A stretch of 64,000 bases of DNA from Taxillus chinensis (Eukaryota; Streptophyta; Magnoliopsida; Santalales; Loranthaceae): contig CM042089.1 of NCBI GenBank assembly GCA_023512835.1, positions 53,749,427 through 53,813,426 on the forward strand. The letters are read 5' to 3'. The notes under the pieces are model-generated. The model had not been told where the DNA came from, did not search any database, and worked only from the letters and a program-made list of their open reading frames with translations. This document shows, piece after piece, positions 1 to 10,680 of the stretch (positions within the stretch are counted from its first letter, which is position 1; every line of letters starts with the position of its first letter). The position numbers and the translations under genes were made by a program.

Positions 1-358
1 AAGTCGTATTGCTCGCCGATCTTCATCGCGTACACTATTCTCGGATGGCAGTACTTGAGAACTTGATGCCATAACTCTTATTATTCTTCTTCTTACTTCT
101 ATACTCTCTTATAAATAAAATCTCATGCTCATACCTATTTATGGAAGCCCAAACGGATACTATTCATAATGGACGGATACTATTCATAACGGCTACTTAT
201 CACATGCTATTTGAATGACTATATTGGGTGCTCATTTTTATCGTGATAATATCTAAAATATCCTTTCTAACTATTGTTAACAATAACATTATTATTATTT
301 TATTATTATTACTCTTTAAGTAAGAACTTAAATAGCTAAAAATTTTGCGGGTCTTACA
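1..358 (-). repeat. Possible LTR remnant cut by the window edge
   Basis: AT-rich sequence without a useful reading frame. It ends in GCGGGTCTTACA. Read on the minus strand this becomes TGTAAGACCCGC, the kind of start seen in plant gypsy LTRs. No partner LTR or target-site duplication is visible, so this is a weak call based on one terminal motif. Confidence 0.25.
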
Positions 359-955
359 CAAACAAACCATAAGTCATAAATTTCAAATTTGGCTCCAAAC
401 GCAATTTATACATGTGTTATAGTAAGAACACTTACCTTCTAATCAGAACAAAGTGATTCAGAGGCACTATAGGAGAAGATAACTTTGGCTGGGAGACTGA
501 GGTTGTTGAAAAAACCCTCACACTGGGAGCTCCTGACAGCGCTAACAAACTAGGATAAGGAGGCTACTACGGTGAAAAGGTTGATGGAGCCGGTGATGGG
601 GGATAACAAGTATGAAGGAGGGAGGGTTTTATTGCCTAACACCATTAAAGGAGGAGAGATGGAGAGAGGGATTTATAGTCGGATTCGCATGGCGAAGAGA
701 AGAGCAAGCATGATAAGAACCGAGTTGGATGGATGTGTTAATCAAAAATGATTGGGTGGGTGTGTTAATCAGAAAGGGTGTTACTGTAAATTCCCTATAA
801 TATTAAATTATTATTTACAAATGAATTTTTTAAGGTGGGTAATCATTTAAGGGGGTGTGAGCATCCCTCCCCCAATGAAAATAAGATGAGTAATACTAAG
901 CCTAGAGCGATAATTTGTAAGTCAGTTCATCATGGCCCACTATGACTTTGCTCAT
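359..955. other. Non-coding flank, nothing recognised
   Basis: No supported gene. Positions 460-720 are purine-rich and less AT-rich than their surroundings, but no long reading frame crosses them. The stretch ends directly at the 5' LTR of the chromovirus, with TCAT at 952-955 serving as its target-site duplication. Confidence 0.4.
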
Positions 956-1341
956 TGTCACGGACCAAGGCTTATCCTAGCATACTTAGGCCATTTTGGG
1001 GTATTTCCCCTTTGTAAAGTGTTGTACTTAGCTTATAGAGTAAGTTGTAGAGATTTTAGATTTCGATCATATATGATGTCTCCTGGCAACATAGCCAGAA
1101 AGGTGTTAACATCTATATGTAGGGGAGTGATGTTGTAAAGCTTTCAAGCATTCAATACAATCGTTTGTTGCCTTCGTTTAAAATCGATCTTCCGCTAAGC
1201 GCTTCCCTACACAATTGCTTTACAACGGATCGACGGGTTCCGATCCAAATGCGACGAGTTAGGCTGACCTAGCGTTCCTTCGTACGGGTGGGAACTAGGT
1301 GCCGCACGGGTTAAGCTGCTATAAAGGCTGACCCCGTGACA
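956..1341 (+). repeat. 5' LTR of the chromovirus
   Basis: Starts TGTCACGGACC and ends CCCCGTGACA. It matches 6073-6458 over its whole length with about 11 substitutions and no length difference. As the 5' LTR it would carry the element's promoter. CTATAAAGG near 1319 is the most TATA-like string but lies very close to the LTR end, so the transcription start is unclear. Confidence 0.95.
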
Positions 1342-1343
1342 AG

Positions 1344-1355
1344 TGGTATCAAAGC
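1344..1355 (+). other. Primer binding site, tRNA-iMet type
   Basis: TGGTATCAAAGC lies two bases after the 5' LTR. It differs at one position from TGGTATCAGAGC, the usual complement of the plant initiator tRNA-Met 3' end, and would prime minus-strand synthesis. Confidence 0.85.
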
Positions 1356-1408
1356 CCGGTTGGTGCTAAAGTTCGGTGGAACAATCAAAACTTTGAGACG
1401 GTGTAAAA

Positions 1409-2665
1409 ATGACAAACGGAGGATCTGTTGTCATTAGTGGTGGCGACCACGAAGGCCGCGACAAGGAGCACCACGCTAAGGAACGGAGGAGAGATAAGTC
1501 CGTTTCGAGGGAAACATGTCCGCTGGAGAGTCGGCTAGCCAAATTGGAGTTGGCGTTATCCGAACAGATGGAGGTGGTCGAGGAGCACACTGAAAGCATC
1601 GAAAAGCTGGACTCAGAGGGTGAGGAAAGCTATGGGAGGATGCAAGGGCTTCTCAACTCCGTCATGGACGACATGAACTCTCGATTTGAGGGCTTGAAGG
1701 GTTCTCTCATGTCCCAAATCTTGGCGATGCAAGAGGAAATCAAAGAGATTAAGGCGGATTGGTCTCTATGCAAGATGGCGGTCACCCAAGGTGGCGTTGG
1801 CGGCCATTCCAGCTCCAAAATCGACGTACCAAAGCCTAAGACCTATGTTCGGTCAAGGAATGCAAGGGAGTTAGACAACTTCCTCTGGACCATGGAGCAG
1901 TACTTCGATGCCTTGAACATCATCGACGAGGCAAAGAAGGTGAAGACCGCTCCGCTATACTTAGTCGATTCGGCTATGGTGTGGTAGAGGCGACGATATG
2001 CCGACAAGGAGTGCGGCCTATGTATCATTGATAACTGGGCGAATTTCAAGCGGGAGATCAAGGCCCAGTTCTATCCCCAGAATGCGGAAGACGAGTCCCG
2101 GGTGAAACTTTGGCGCCTTACCCACAAAGGCACGGTGCAGGAGTACGTCCGTGAATTTTCCGAGCTGATATTGGAGATCCCAGATATGTCCGTGAAGGAT
2201 TCACTATTTTCCTTCATGGACGGATTGCAACAATGGGCGAAATTGGAGCTGCAGCGGAGAAATGTGCAGGACCTGGCGTCGGCAATGGCGGTGGCTGAAT
2301 CACTCATCGAATACAAGAAGCCGGAGAAAACCACCAGTTCTTCATCGACTTCCAAGGCGAACAGGTTCCACAAGGAGAAACGTGGGGGAGACAACCGGAG
2401 TGAAGGAAAAGGGAGACCCTTCCAACCGTCTAAGGACTTTCGCCCAAAACACTTCGCGAATGGTTCCAAAGACGGGGAGAAGCCAAGGATCTCCTGTTTC
2501 CTTTGTGAAGGCCCTCACAAGGCGTTCGAGTGCCCGAAGCGCTCCAAGCTCTCTGCGATGATCAATGAAGACGAAGGAAGGGATGCGAGGGATCCACGAC
2601 TTGGTTCCTTGCAGCTCCTCAATGCAATCAAGGCGAAGGTGGAGGTGCCACCATCCGAACGATAG
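1409..2665 (+). pseudogene. gag: Chromovirus gag (capsid/nucleocapsid), broken
   Basis: The ATG at 1409 is the first in the frame after the primer site. The N-terminal part is charged and probably coiled-coil. It is followed by a retrotransposon gag domain and a basic linker, then a CCHC zinc knuckle (2495-2533, pattern C-x2-C-x4-H-x4-C) that would bind the RNA genome. A TAG at 1986-1988 replaces what is probably a Trp codon in the run before RRRYAD, inside the capsid domain. A second TAG at 2663-2665 separates gag from the protease. All parts stay in one frame, so the breaks are point mutations. This agrees with a single gag-pol polyprotein, as in many chromoviruses. Gag from this copy would be truncated after about 192 residues. 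Confidence 0.9.
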
Positions 2666-2674
2666 AAGGGGCGC

Positions 2675-4723
2675 ATGTATGTGCTCGCTAAGGCCAACAA
2701 CCTTGAAACTAAGGCCTTAGTGGACACGGGTGCGACCAACAACTTCATTAAGGTCGAAGAAGCTCGTAGACTGGGGATAGTCTACAAGGAAGAGAAGGGC
2801 TGGCTGAAGGCTGTGAACTCTAGTGCTAGTCCAATCCATGGCGTGGCTCGAGGCGTCGAGCTAAGTATTGGCGAGTGGAGAGGCAAGGTGAATCTCTCCG
2901 TGGTGTCGATGGACGACTATCCCATGGTGTTAGGGATGGAGTTCGTTGACCAGGTGCGGGCAATTCCAATTCCTAGCACCAACACAATGTGCATCATGGA
3001 CGAGGGGAAGACGTGCATGGTGAAAGTAATGAGGGAGGAGGAACTCAAGGCGAGGTCTCTTTCGGCACTCCAACTGTCTAAAGGAGTTAGGCGACAGGAG
3101 CTAACCTTCATTGCTATGGTGAAGGAAAGATGCCCAAGTGTTGGGGAGGAGCCCCCAACGGAAGTGAAGACGGTCCTTGAAGAGTTTGGGGATGTTATGC
3201 CACCCGAACTCCCCAAACAACTTCCGCTGAAGCGAGAGGTGGACCACAGGATTGAGCTAGAGGTCGGTGCAAGGCCTACTGCTGCGGTGCCCTATCGGAT
3301 GGCACCACCGGAGTTGGAGGAACTTCGGAAACAATTGAAGGACTTGTTGGATGCTGGATTCATTCGGCCATCCAAAGCGCCATTTGGAGCACCGGTGTTG
3401 TTCCAAAAGAAGCACGATGGGTCGATGCGGCTGTGCATTGACTATAGGGCGCTGAACAAGATAACGGTGAAGAACAGCTACCCCATCCCACTTATATCCG
3501 ACCTCTTTGATCAACTTGGTGCTGCGAGATGGTTCTCAAAGCTGAACTTACGGTCGGGATATTGGCAAGTGCGGATAGCCGAAGGTGATGAGGCAAAGAC
3601 GGCGTGCATCACAAGATACGGCTCTTACGAGTTCTTGGTGATGCCCTTTGGCCTCACAAACGCCCCTGCCACATTTTATACGTTGATGAACCGGATCTTC
3701 CAACCATACTTGGATAGATTCGTCGTGGTGTACCTTGACGACATTGTCGTCTATAGCAAAACGTTGGAGGAACACAAGGCACACCTACGGCGGGTTTTCC
3801 AAATCTTAAGGGAGAACTAACTCTTTGTGAAGAAGGAGAAATGTGACTTTGCGAAGAAGGAGGTGCCCTTCTTGGGTCACATCATTGGCGGCGGCAAGTT
3901 AAAGATGGATAACAAGAAAGTGTTAGCCATCAAGGAATGGGAGACGCCCAAGAAAGTCCCTGAGATGCGTTCATTCCTTGGCTTGGTTAACTACTATAGA
4001 AGATTCATCCGCGGCTATTCCCACATTGCCGCACCCTTGACGGAACTATTAAAGAAGAACAAGACTTGGGTGTGGGATGATGTTTGCCGAGAGGCATTTG
4101 AGAAGTTGAAGCAAGCCGTGACAAACGGACCGGTGATGGCACTGCCGGACCATACAAAGCCTTATAAAGTTCACACGGATGCTTCAGACTTTGCCATCGG
4201 TGGAGTTCTAATGCAGGAGGGGCATCCTGTAGCATACGAAAGCCGAAAACTCAATGGCACCGAACGGAGGTATGCGGTGCATGAAAAGGAGATAACGGCC
4301 GTTATGTATTGCCTTCGGGTGTGGAGGCATTACTTGCTAGGGTCCAAGTTCGTGGTGAAGACAGATAACATTGCTACGAGTTATTTTCTTACTCAAAGGA
4401 ACTTAACTCCGAAGCAAGCACGGTGGCAAGGACTCCTAGCGGAATTCGACTTTGTGCTCGAGTACAAACCGGGCACAAATAATGTGGTGGCCGATGCACT
4501 AAGTCAGAAGGCGGAACTTGCAGCCATTAGCCAACCACAATTCCCCCTGGTGGACAAATTAAAGGAAGGAATGGAGCATGACCCATTAGCCAAATCCTTG
4601 GTGGAATGCGTCAAAGCTGGGAAGACGCGGCGATTTTGGCTAAGGGATGACTTGCTCCATACTCGAGGGGAACGGGTGTACGTTCCTAAATGGGGAAGTT
4701 TGAGGAGAGACATCCTCAAATAA
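2675..4723 (+). pseudogene. pol: Chromovirus protease, reverse transcriptase and RNase H, broken
   Basis: It continues the gag frame. The aspartic protease motif DTGATNNF lies at about 2723-2746. Reverse transcriptase follows, with the catalytic YLDD at 3731-3742 and the preceding conserved [15 protein letters not shown] and SGYWQ-type motifs. RNase H follows (4150-4500) with acidic residues in TDAS, HEKE and TDN contexts. A TAA at 3818-3820 cuts RT just before the LFVKKEKC motif. Another TAA at 4721-4723 lies at the RNase H/integrase border, before the integrase zinc finger. The active-site residues themselves are intact, so loss of function comes from the stops. The enzymes would copy the RNA genome into DNA inside virus-like particles. 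Confidence 0.93.
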
Positions 4724-6085
4724 TGTCACGACTCGCGGTGGGCTGGCCATCCCGGAGTCGATCGTACCTTGGCGTTGGTGGAACGAAGCTACTATTGGCC
4801 TCAACTTTACGAGGACGTCCAAGTGTACGTGAGGACTTGTCTTGTGTGCCAACAAGACAAGATAGAGAATCAGCAATCGGCAGGACTGTTAGAACCTTTG
4901 CCTACTCCGGAAAGACCTTGGGAGAGTGTTTCAATGGACTTCATTGTTTGTCTTCCAAGATCCGAAGGATGCGGTACGATCATTGTGGTGGTCGACCGAT
5001 TCTCTAAGTATGGAGTTTTCATTCTAGCTCCGAAGGACTGCACGGCAGACGACACGGCCCGACTATTCTTCAAATACATGGTGAAGTACTGGGGCATTCC
5101 AAAGACAATCGTGAGCGATCGGGACTCACGATTTATTGGGCGGTTTTGGACCGAGCTGTTCCGGATAATGGGTTCGGACTTAAACTTTTCAACAAGTTTT
5201 CACCCACAAACAGACGGCCAAACGGAGCGTGTCAATGGTTTACTGGAGCTATACCTGAGGCACTATGTGAGTGCCCATCAAAGAGATTGGGCCAAGTTGC
5301 TGGACATAACCCAATTCTCATATAACTTGCAGAAGAGCGAGTCTACGAACGAGAGCCCGTTCGAACTCGTAACTGGGCAGCAACCATTGACGCCCACTTC
5401 CATCACTCGGGGGTACACTGGAAAGAGCCCTGCGGCGTTCAAGTTTGCAAAAGGATGGCATGAACAGACGGATCTAGCCAGGGCATACTTGCACAAAGCG
5501 GCGAAGAAGATGAAGAAGTGGGCGGATCAACAAAGGAGGCCCTTAGAATTTCAGGAAGGAGACATGGTGATGCTCAAACTCCTTCCCCGCCAAACCAAAG
5601 CACTTAGGCAATTGCATAAGGGACACCGATATGAGGGGCCTTTCAAAGTACTTAAGAGAGTTGGGAAGGTCTCATACAAATTGGACCTCCCGACTAGCTT
5701 ACGAAGGCATCCGGTGTTCCACGTTAGTTTGCTCAAGCCTTACCACGAAGACTTGGAAGATATGAGCGGACAACGGGCGGTGCGGACACCAACAGCATCA
5801 ACGGGCAAGACCTACGATAAAGAGATAGAGAAAATCCACTCTCATAGAGTCGTGCCAAGAAGGGGCGTAGATCCAAGCCGGGTGGAGTACTACGTCCAAT
5901 GGAAAAACAGGCCGGTTGAAGAGGCAAGCTGGGAGAAGGAAGAGGATCTGGGGCAATTCTCCAAAGAGATTGAAGAGTACCGGGAAGAAACCGAACGCTA
6001 CATCCAGCAGTTCGACAAGTTCGAGGAGGCCGAAGACGCAACGAGGACGCTGCGAAATCGGGCGGGGGAGAATGTCACGGACTGA
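4724..6085 (+). pseudogene. int: Chromovirus integrase with C-terminal chromodomain
   Basis: It is open from the stop at 4721 to the TGA at 6083-6085, the longest undamaged part of the polyprotein. The order is an HHCC zinc finger (His pair near 4726-4750, Cys pair in TCLVCQQ near 4840), then the DDE core with MDF, SDRDSRF and HPQTDGQTERVN contexts. An SH3-like C-terminal part with HPVFHVSLLK follows, then a chromodomain (about 5815-5965, YYVQWK and ASWE motifs) and a charged tail. In chromoviruses the chromodomain steers insertion towards marked chromatin. The final codons overlap the first 13 bases of the 3' LTR. No start codon suits separate translation, so this part depends on readthrough of upstream stops. 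Confidence 0.92.
6058..6072 (+). other. Polypurine tract
   Basis: The purine-rich run CGGGCGGGGGAGAA directly precedes the TGTCAC start of the 3' LTR. This is the expected position for plus-strand priming. It also lies inside the end of the integrase frame. Confidence 0.75.
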
Positions 6086-6458
6086 GGCTTATCCTAGCAT
6101 ACTTAGGCCATTTTGGGGTATTTCCCCTTTGTAAAGTGTTGTACTTAGCTTATAGAGTAAGTTGTAGAGATTTTAGATTTCGATCATATATGATGTCTCC
6201 TGGCGACATAGCCAGAAAAGTGTTAACATCTATATGTAGGGGAGTCATGTTGTAAAGCTTTCAAGCATTCAATACAATCGTTTGTTGCCTTCGTTTAAAA
6301 TCGATCTTCCGCTAAGCGCTTCCCTACACAATTGCTTTACAACGGATCGATGGGTTCCAATCCAAATGCGACTAGTTAGGCTAACCTAGCGTTCCTTCGT
6401 ACGGGTGGAAACTAGGTGCCGCACGGGTTAAGCTGCTATAAAGGCTGACCCCGTAACA
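6073..6458 (+). repeat. 3' LTR of the chromovirus
   Basis: Starts TGTCACGGACT and ends CCCCGTAACA. It has the same 386-bp length as the 5' LTR and differs by about 11 substitutions, mostly transitions. The integrase stop codon lies 11-13 bases inside it. Confidence 0.95.
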
Positions 6459-7235
6459 TCATGGACCTAGTTGGTGGAGCTGGTTTGAACCCTACATATG
6501 TTAGTTGTACTGGAGCCTCATTGTTTCACTCATATTATGTGAAAGTGGTCAAAAAAATTATTCGAACCAATAAATTGAACCAAATCGGACTGTATAAACC
6601 AAAAATATATGATTTTTAAAATTAATTTGATTTATTAGTTTGAAATTTTAATTTGATTTAGCTAATCGTGAATCAAACTAATCTAATATAATATGATATG
6701 CATTTAAAGAATTCATCTTTATTTTCTCACATAACTAATCTAGATTCTTTTCTAAAATTATACAAAAAAATCAATGTTATTGCATTTATACAAACATTAA
6801 TAAACAGATCGAGAGTAAAAACTAATGAACCAAAATGAATTGAAAATCAATAATTTTTCATGGCTGATTTTAATTTATTATTTTTTTAAACTAAAGATTT
6901 TCAATTCGATTTTAAAATATGAACTAATACTATCTCTAATACTCATCTCTAATATTACGCTGAAACGATTAAAAGCTTACACACATAGTGTGGGTGCTAA
7001 TTCTTTGGAATCCAACCAAGAATAACCAATACTTAATTGATGAATCAGAACAGAACCCATCAGCATTCACATTCCATTTTGTTTGCCACAGGATGAAAAA
7101 TAATGCATTACTAAATACAGAACATGGCTGACATCATTGGTACAAACATAAAGGGGAAAATAAGTCAGCCAATTCATATAAACAAAGAGACCAACAAAAT
7201 TAAATACAATAGCAATGAATTTAATCTGATTTACA
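6459..7235. other. AT-rich spacer including the likely 3' UTR of the host gene
   Basis: No supported coding sequence. The part next to 7236 lies downstream of the minus-strand host gene and should hold its 3' UTR and polyadenylation site, but no single signal stands out. The distal part is very AT-rich and unassigned. Confidence 0.4.
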
Positions 7236-10200
7236 TCAACGAGACCGTGTTGCAGCCTTCTCAAGCCTAATCCGCTCCTTAAACTTGGCTATGAAATCAC
7301 CAGCCTGTTTATCAACCTCATTCACTGGACCTTTCTCAACCCTCATCTGCTCCTTGAACTTTGCTATGAACTCACCAGCCTTCTTATCAATCTCATTGGT
7401 GTCACTTTGAAAGTTGTTATCTTTGTTTTGGAAAACTTCTCCGGAGTCCACAAAGACATTTTCATGAAATCGATCCATTTCACCCTTTGGGTCTTTAGGA
7501 ACTGTAGTGGGGTCTTCAGTTCCTCTCGATTTCCTTCCAGTCCTGTTCATCACTTCCACTCCAAGTTCTTTCTCCCTCTTTTGAACCTCGTTGTCATCTC
7601 GTCCATCTTGAGAAGTCTTTCCATCTCTCTCAGTCTTCATACCAGAATTTTGTGTTCGAACTGTACTTACTGCTTGCCTTCTTGGAAAGGGTTTAGAAGC
7701 AGGTACAGATATCATTTTGGCAGGCTTCGCAAAATGCAGCCCCAGTTGCTCCTTTTCAAGTAAGTCCATTTTGTTTCTACCCAGATCCTCTGACTCATCT
7801 TTGAGGCTATTCAGTACATTGGACTTAGAAGAAGAGACACCACCGTGTTGGTGCAAATCCTCTGGCACATCTTTGAGGCTATTCAGCACATTGGCTTTAG
7901 ATGAGCCATAATCATGTTGATGCGAATCTTCCGACGCATCTTTGAGTTGATTTGGCACATAGGACTTGGACTTGGAACAAGGGCCATTAGCACGTTGGTG
8001 CAGATTTTCTGACACATCTTTGAGGATATTGGGCACATTGGGCTTAGAAGAACAGCCAACACTGTGTTGGTGCAAATCCTGTGACACGTCTTTGAGTCTA
8101 TTGTGCAAATTGGACATAGAAGAAGAGTGATAACTGCATTGATGCAAATCCTTTGAACCATCATGGAGGCCATACGACACATTGGGGTTGGAAGAAGTCC
8201 CATAACCAAGTTGATGCAAATCCTCTGACACATCTTTGAGACTATTTGACACACAGGGCTTGGAAGAAGAGTCATAACCATGTTGGTGCAAATCCTTTGA
8301 ACCATCTTTGCGGCTATTCAGCATATTGAACTTAGAAGAAGTGCCATAAACATGTTGATGCAAATCCTCTGATACATTTTTGAGGCTATTTTGCAGATTA
8401 GACTCAGAAGAAGAGCCATAACAGTGTTGGTGCAAATCCTTTGACCCGTCTTTAAGCCTCACTGGCAAATTAGACTTAGAAGAAGTGCCATAATCATGTT
8501 GGTGCAACTTGGGCTTGAAAATACCTCTAACATTCATTGGAGTGAGCAGTTCTGAGTTCCTTGACGGGGAACTCTTTTTTCTATCCAATACTGCATTAGG
8601 CGATTCAGTTACTGAGGCAAATGGAAAATTCCCCTCTCCCTCCAACTCATCTGTTCTCGAGTTCAGCAATTCTGAAGTAACACAGGCAGATGGGGGATTC
8701 TCCCTTCTCTTTGATTTTAAATTTGAGCTTGACAAATCAGCAGAACTCACAGTCACAGGAAAAGATGGAGGAGGCATAGCAGGTGAAGAAGAAACCAAAC
8801 TAGTGCATGATGGAAAAGGGATTTGAGACAGCAACTTGACTCCCTTCTCTATTTGAGATCTAAAATCTGAAGAATTAATTAAGCTTACCTCTTCTGTAAA
8901 ACCATTTTCAGACCTATGGGATTTTAGAGACCCAGCAGCCAGTGATTCTTCAAACACCTCAATTTGAAAATCTTCAGGAGTGACTGTAGTAGAAGTAGAA
9001 TTCGAAGGACAAATAGTCTCCACTTCTTCCTCCCTCGAATTGGTGTCATAGAATCTAACATTAGCATCCTTGTGATTTTCTGAATCTTGAAATCCCTCTC
9101 TTTGAAAATCTCCTGAAGGAACTGTGGTATAAGTAGAATTTGAACGACCAGTTTTCCCAACTTCTGGAGGAACTGCAGCATAAGAAGAATTTGGAAGACA
9201 AACAGTCCCCACCTGTTCTTCCTTTAGATTGTTGGTGTAGAATCTGACTTCAGTTTTCTCACAGTGTTGGTCATCGAACAATTCTCTAAAATTGAAGTTC
9301 TCAGCAATACTAAAATTGTTGGACAACCCATTCAGTTGAGAATTGAACTTACGACTATTAATGGATTCAAGAGCACTCAAATCTGAAATTCCCCACCCTG
9401 GGTTCTGAAATGGCAAACCCATAGACTCATTCTCAATGTCCACATTTTCTCCTGAGCTAGCTGGAGATGGAGAAGCATAGAATCCCGCGTTGGTTCCCCT
9501 GTACTCCTGACTTTCATCCGGGATACTAAATAAAGTAAAGCTCCCATGTTCAGGAATACCAGAACTGTTGGAAAGGCTTTTCAATCCGATATCAAATTCC
9601 TCACTCTTAATTGATTCAGGGGTACCCAAATCCATAGTTCTGGGGTGCATGCCCCGAAATCGCATCCCCAAAGACTCCCTTTCAAGGCTGGCTGTTTCTC
9701 TTGAATCAGTTACAGATGAGGAAACATTGAATCCCAAACTGGTTTCATGGCGCTTCTGACCTCTATTTAGAGCACTATATTCACTAAAATCTGCCTTTTT
9801 AACAGCACCAAAACTATTGGGACAACCCTTCATCCATTTCCCATTAACGAATTCAGGGGTACCGGATTCCAAAATTCTTGGTCTTCGGTCCCAAAACTGT
9901 GGCGCCAGATGCCCATTCTCAACGCCTACTTTCCGATTAGCATTAAAATGGCCTAAATCATTAGAGTCATCAAATTCTAATCCACCAGAAGCATTATAGT
10001 TAGACTTAAATCCACCGTCGACTACAGATTCAGGAACACCCAAATCATAAAAATCAGGCCTCACATCCCGAGAATTCAACATTTTTGAAACACCCAGATC
10101 AGAATCAGATCTAAAATACCGAGAATTCAAGGCGTCAATGGTTTCCTCATCCTCTGAGCAAAGTGGGTAGGGAACACCAGAGTCCCTAATACCCATGGGC

Positions 10201-10502
10201 GAATCCGAACCAGTGCTTTCAACCTCCGGATCAATGTTTCGGCGGCTAAATATGCCGTAGCACACGGCGATTCCAACGAGTGAGAGGTAGAGGAGCTCCC
10301 AAACCTGGGACAGGATGGGCCCTTCGATCGAATCCGGGGTTTTCGGGGGGAATAAGGTAATGACAATAAAGAGACACAAAACGAGAAAGGACTTGAAGAT
10401 GAAGTTTGTGCAGCAAGACTTACGTTTAACTGCTGGAGGCTTCGGTCGTGGTGAAACGCTGTTGTTGTTGTTGGGTCTGTTGTGGGAGATTGAACCCGCC
10501 AT
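7236..10502 (-). CDS. DUF4408/DUF761-type plant protein with 24-residue internal repeats
   Basis: A single uninterrupted frame of 1088 residues from the ATG at 10500-10502 to the TGA at 7236-7238. Residues 33-52 and about 66-84 are hydrophobic and look like two membrane segments after a basic N-terminus. This is the arrangement of plant DUF4408 proteins. The end carries two near-identical motifs (about 1036-1060 and 1061-1088) with the pattern (I/V)DK-AG-FIAKFKE, the DUF761 signature. The middle is low-complexity and Ser/Asn-rich, with ten 24-residue repeats at 666-906. The molecular function of this family is not established. I infer a membrane-anchored protein with a long disordered tail. 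It is longer than the few-hundred-residue family members I recall. The upstream CT-rich, ATG-free leader supports this start. It is the only intact host gene in the window. Confidence 0.9.
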   Translation of the reverse strand: MAGSISHNRPNNNNSVSPRPKPPAVKRKSCCTNFIFKSFLVLCLFIVITLFPPKTPDSIEGPILSQVWELLYLSLVGIAVCYGIFSRRNIDPEVESTGSDSPMGIRDSGVPYPLCSEDEETIDALNSRYFRSDSDLGVSKMLNSRDVRPDFYDLGVPESVVDGGFKSNYNASGGLEFDDSNDLGHFNANRKVGVENGHLAPQFWDRRPRILESGTPEFVNGKWMKGCPNSFGAVKKADFSEYSALNRGQKRHETSLGFNVSSSVTDSRETASLERESLGMRFRGMHPRTMDLGTPESIKSEEFDIGLKSLSNSSGIPEHGSFTLFSIPDESQEYRGTNAGFYASPSPASSGENVDIENESMGLPFQNPGWGISDLSALESINSRKFNSQLNGLSNNFSIAENFNFRELFDDQHCEKTEVRFYTNNLKEEQVGTVCLPNSSYAAVPPEVGKTGRSNSTYTTVPSGDFQREGFQDSENHKDANVRFYDTNSREEEVETICPSNSTSTTVTPEDFQIEVFEESLAAGSLKSHRSENGFTEEVSLINSSDFRSQIEKGVKLLSQIPFPSCTSLVSSSPAMPPPSFPVTVSSADLSSSNLKSKRRENPPSACVTSELLNSRTDELEGEGNFPFASVTESPNAVLDRKKSSPSRNSELLTPMNVRGIFKPKLHQHDYGTSSKSNLPVRLKDGSKDLHQHCYGSSSESNLQNSLKNVSEDLHQHVYGTSSKFNMLNSRKDGSKDLHQHGYDSSSKPCVSNSLKDVSEDLHQLGYGTSSNPNVSYGLHDGSKDLHQCSYHSSSMSNLHNRLKDVSQDLHQHSVGCSSKPNVPNILKDVSENLHQRANGPCSKSKSYVPNQLKDASEDSHQHDYGSSKANVLNSLKDVPEDLHQHGGVSSSKSNVLNSLKDESEDLGRNKMDLLEKEQLGLHFAKPAKMISVPASKPFPRRQAVSTVRTQNSGMKTERDGKTSQDGRDDNEVQKREKELGVEVMNRTGRKSRGTEDPTTVPKDPKGEMDRFHENVFVDSGEVFQNKDNNFQSDTNEIDKKAGEFIAKFKEQMRVEKGPVNEVDKQAGDFIAKFKERIRLEKAATRSR
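7785..8507 (-). repeat. Ten tandem 72-bp coding repeats in the host gene
   Basis: Encodes residues 666-906 as ten units starting at or near LHQH. Lengths are 24 residues, except unit 8 (26) and unit 9 (23). The consensus is LHQH-YG-SSK-N-NSLKD-SED. Units 1-6 alternate between a GSKD-type end and a VSED/VSQD-type end, which points to a 48-residue (144-bp) higher-order unit. Units 7-10 have only SEN/SED/PED-type ends. All length changes are multiples of three, so the reading frame is kept. Confidence 0.9.
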
Positions 10503-10680
10503 TGTCGGTTTTTGCAGAGGTGTGAGCGAGTTTGTTCTTGAGGTTGGTTTGGTCTCAGACTACAGGTCACATAAAGGTTGAGAGAGAGGACTTTGGGAAG
10601 AAAGATAGAGACAGGGCATAGAAGTTCCAAAAACGGAAAAGGGTGAGGGAACAAACAGCACCGATTTCAAAATAAAGAAA
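10503..10680 (-). promoter_or_regulatory. Probable 5' leader and proximal promoter of the host gene
   Basis: Read on the minus strand, about 110 bases before the ATG are pyrimidine-rich (CCTCTCTCTCAACC and similar) and lack an in-frame ATG, typical of a plant 5' UTR. No clear TATA box was found, so the transcription start is not placed. Confidence 0.4.

Larger units (their letters stand above)
956..6458 (+). mobile_element. Ty3/gypsy chromovirus LTR retrotransposon, complete but coding-dead
   Basis: A 5.5-kb element with two 386-bp LTRs (956-1341 and 6073-6458), a tRNA-Met-type primer site, a purine-rich tract before the 3' LTR and the domain order gag, protease, reverse transcriptase, RNase H, integrase, chromodomain. 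This order and the C-terminal chromodomain define chromoviruses. The compact size and short LTRs fit Reina- or Galadriel-like lineages, but I cannot assign one securely. TCAT flanks both ends (952-955 and 6459-6462), one base shorter than the usual 5-bp duplication. The two LTRs differ at about 11 of 386 positions by eye. The polyprotein is one continuous frame broken by four stops (1986, 2663, 3818, 4721), with no frameshift seen. Confidence 0.95.

Noticed and set aside
932..1138. A 68-codon frame over the start of the 5' LTR
   Set aside because: It crosses the LTR border and is matched in the 3' LTR only by a different upstream context, so it is a chance frame.
9568..9999. Plus-strand frames opposite the host gene
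   Set aside because: Antisense shadows of the Ser-rich coding region with no independent support.
10127..10654. A 175-codon minus-strand frame overlapping the start of the host gene
   Set aside because: It lies in another frame of the DUF4408/DUF761 gene and its leader. The product has no recognisable domain, while the 1088-codon frame has membrane segments and C-terminal motifs.
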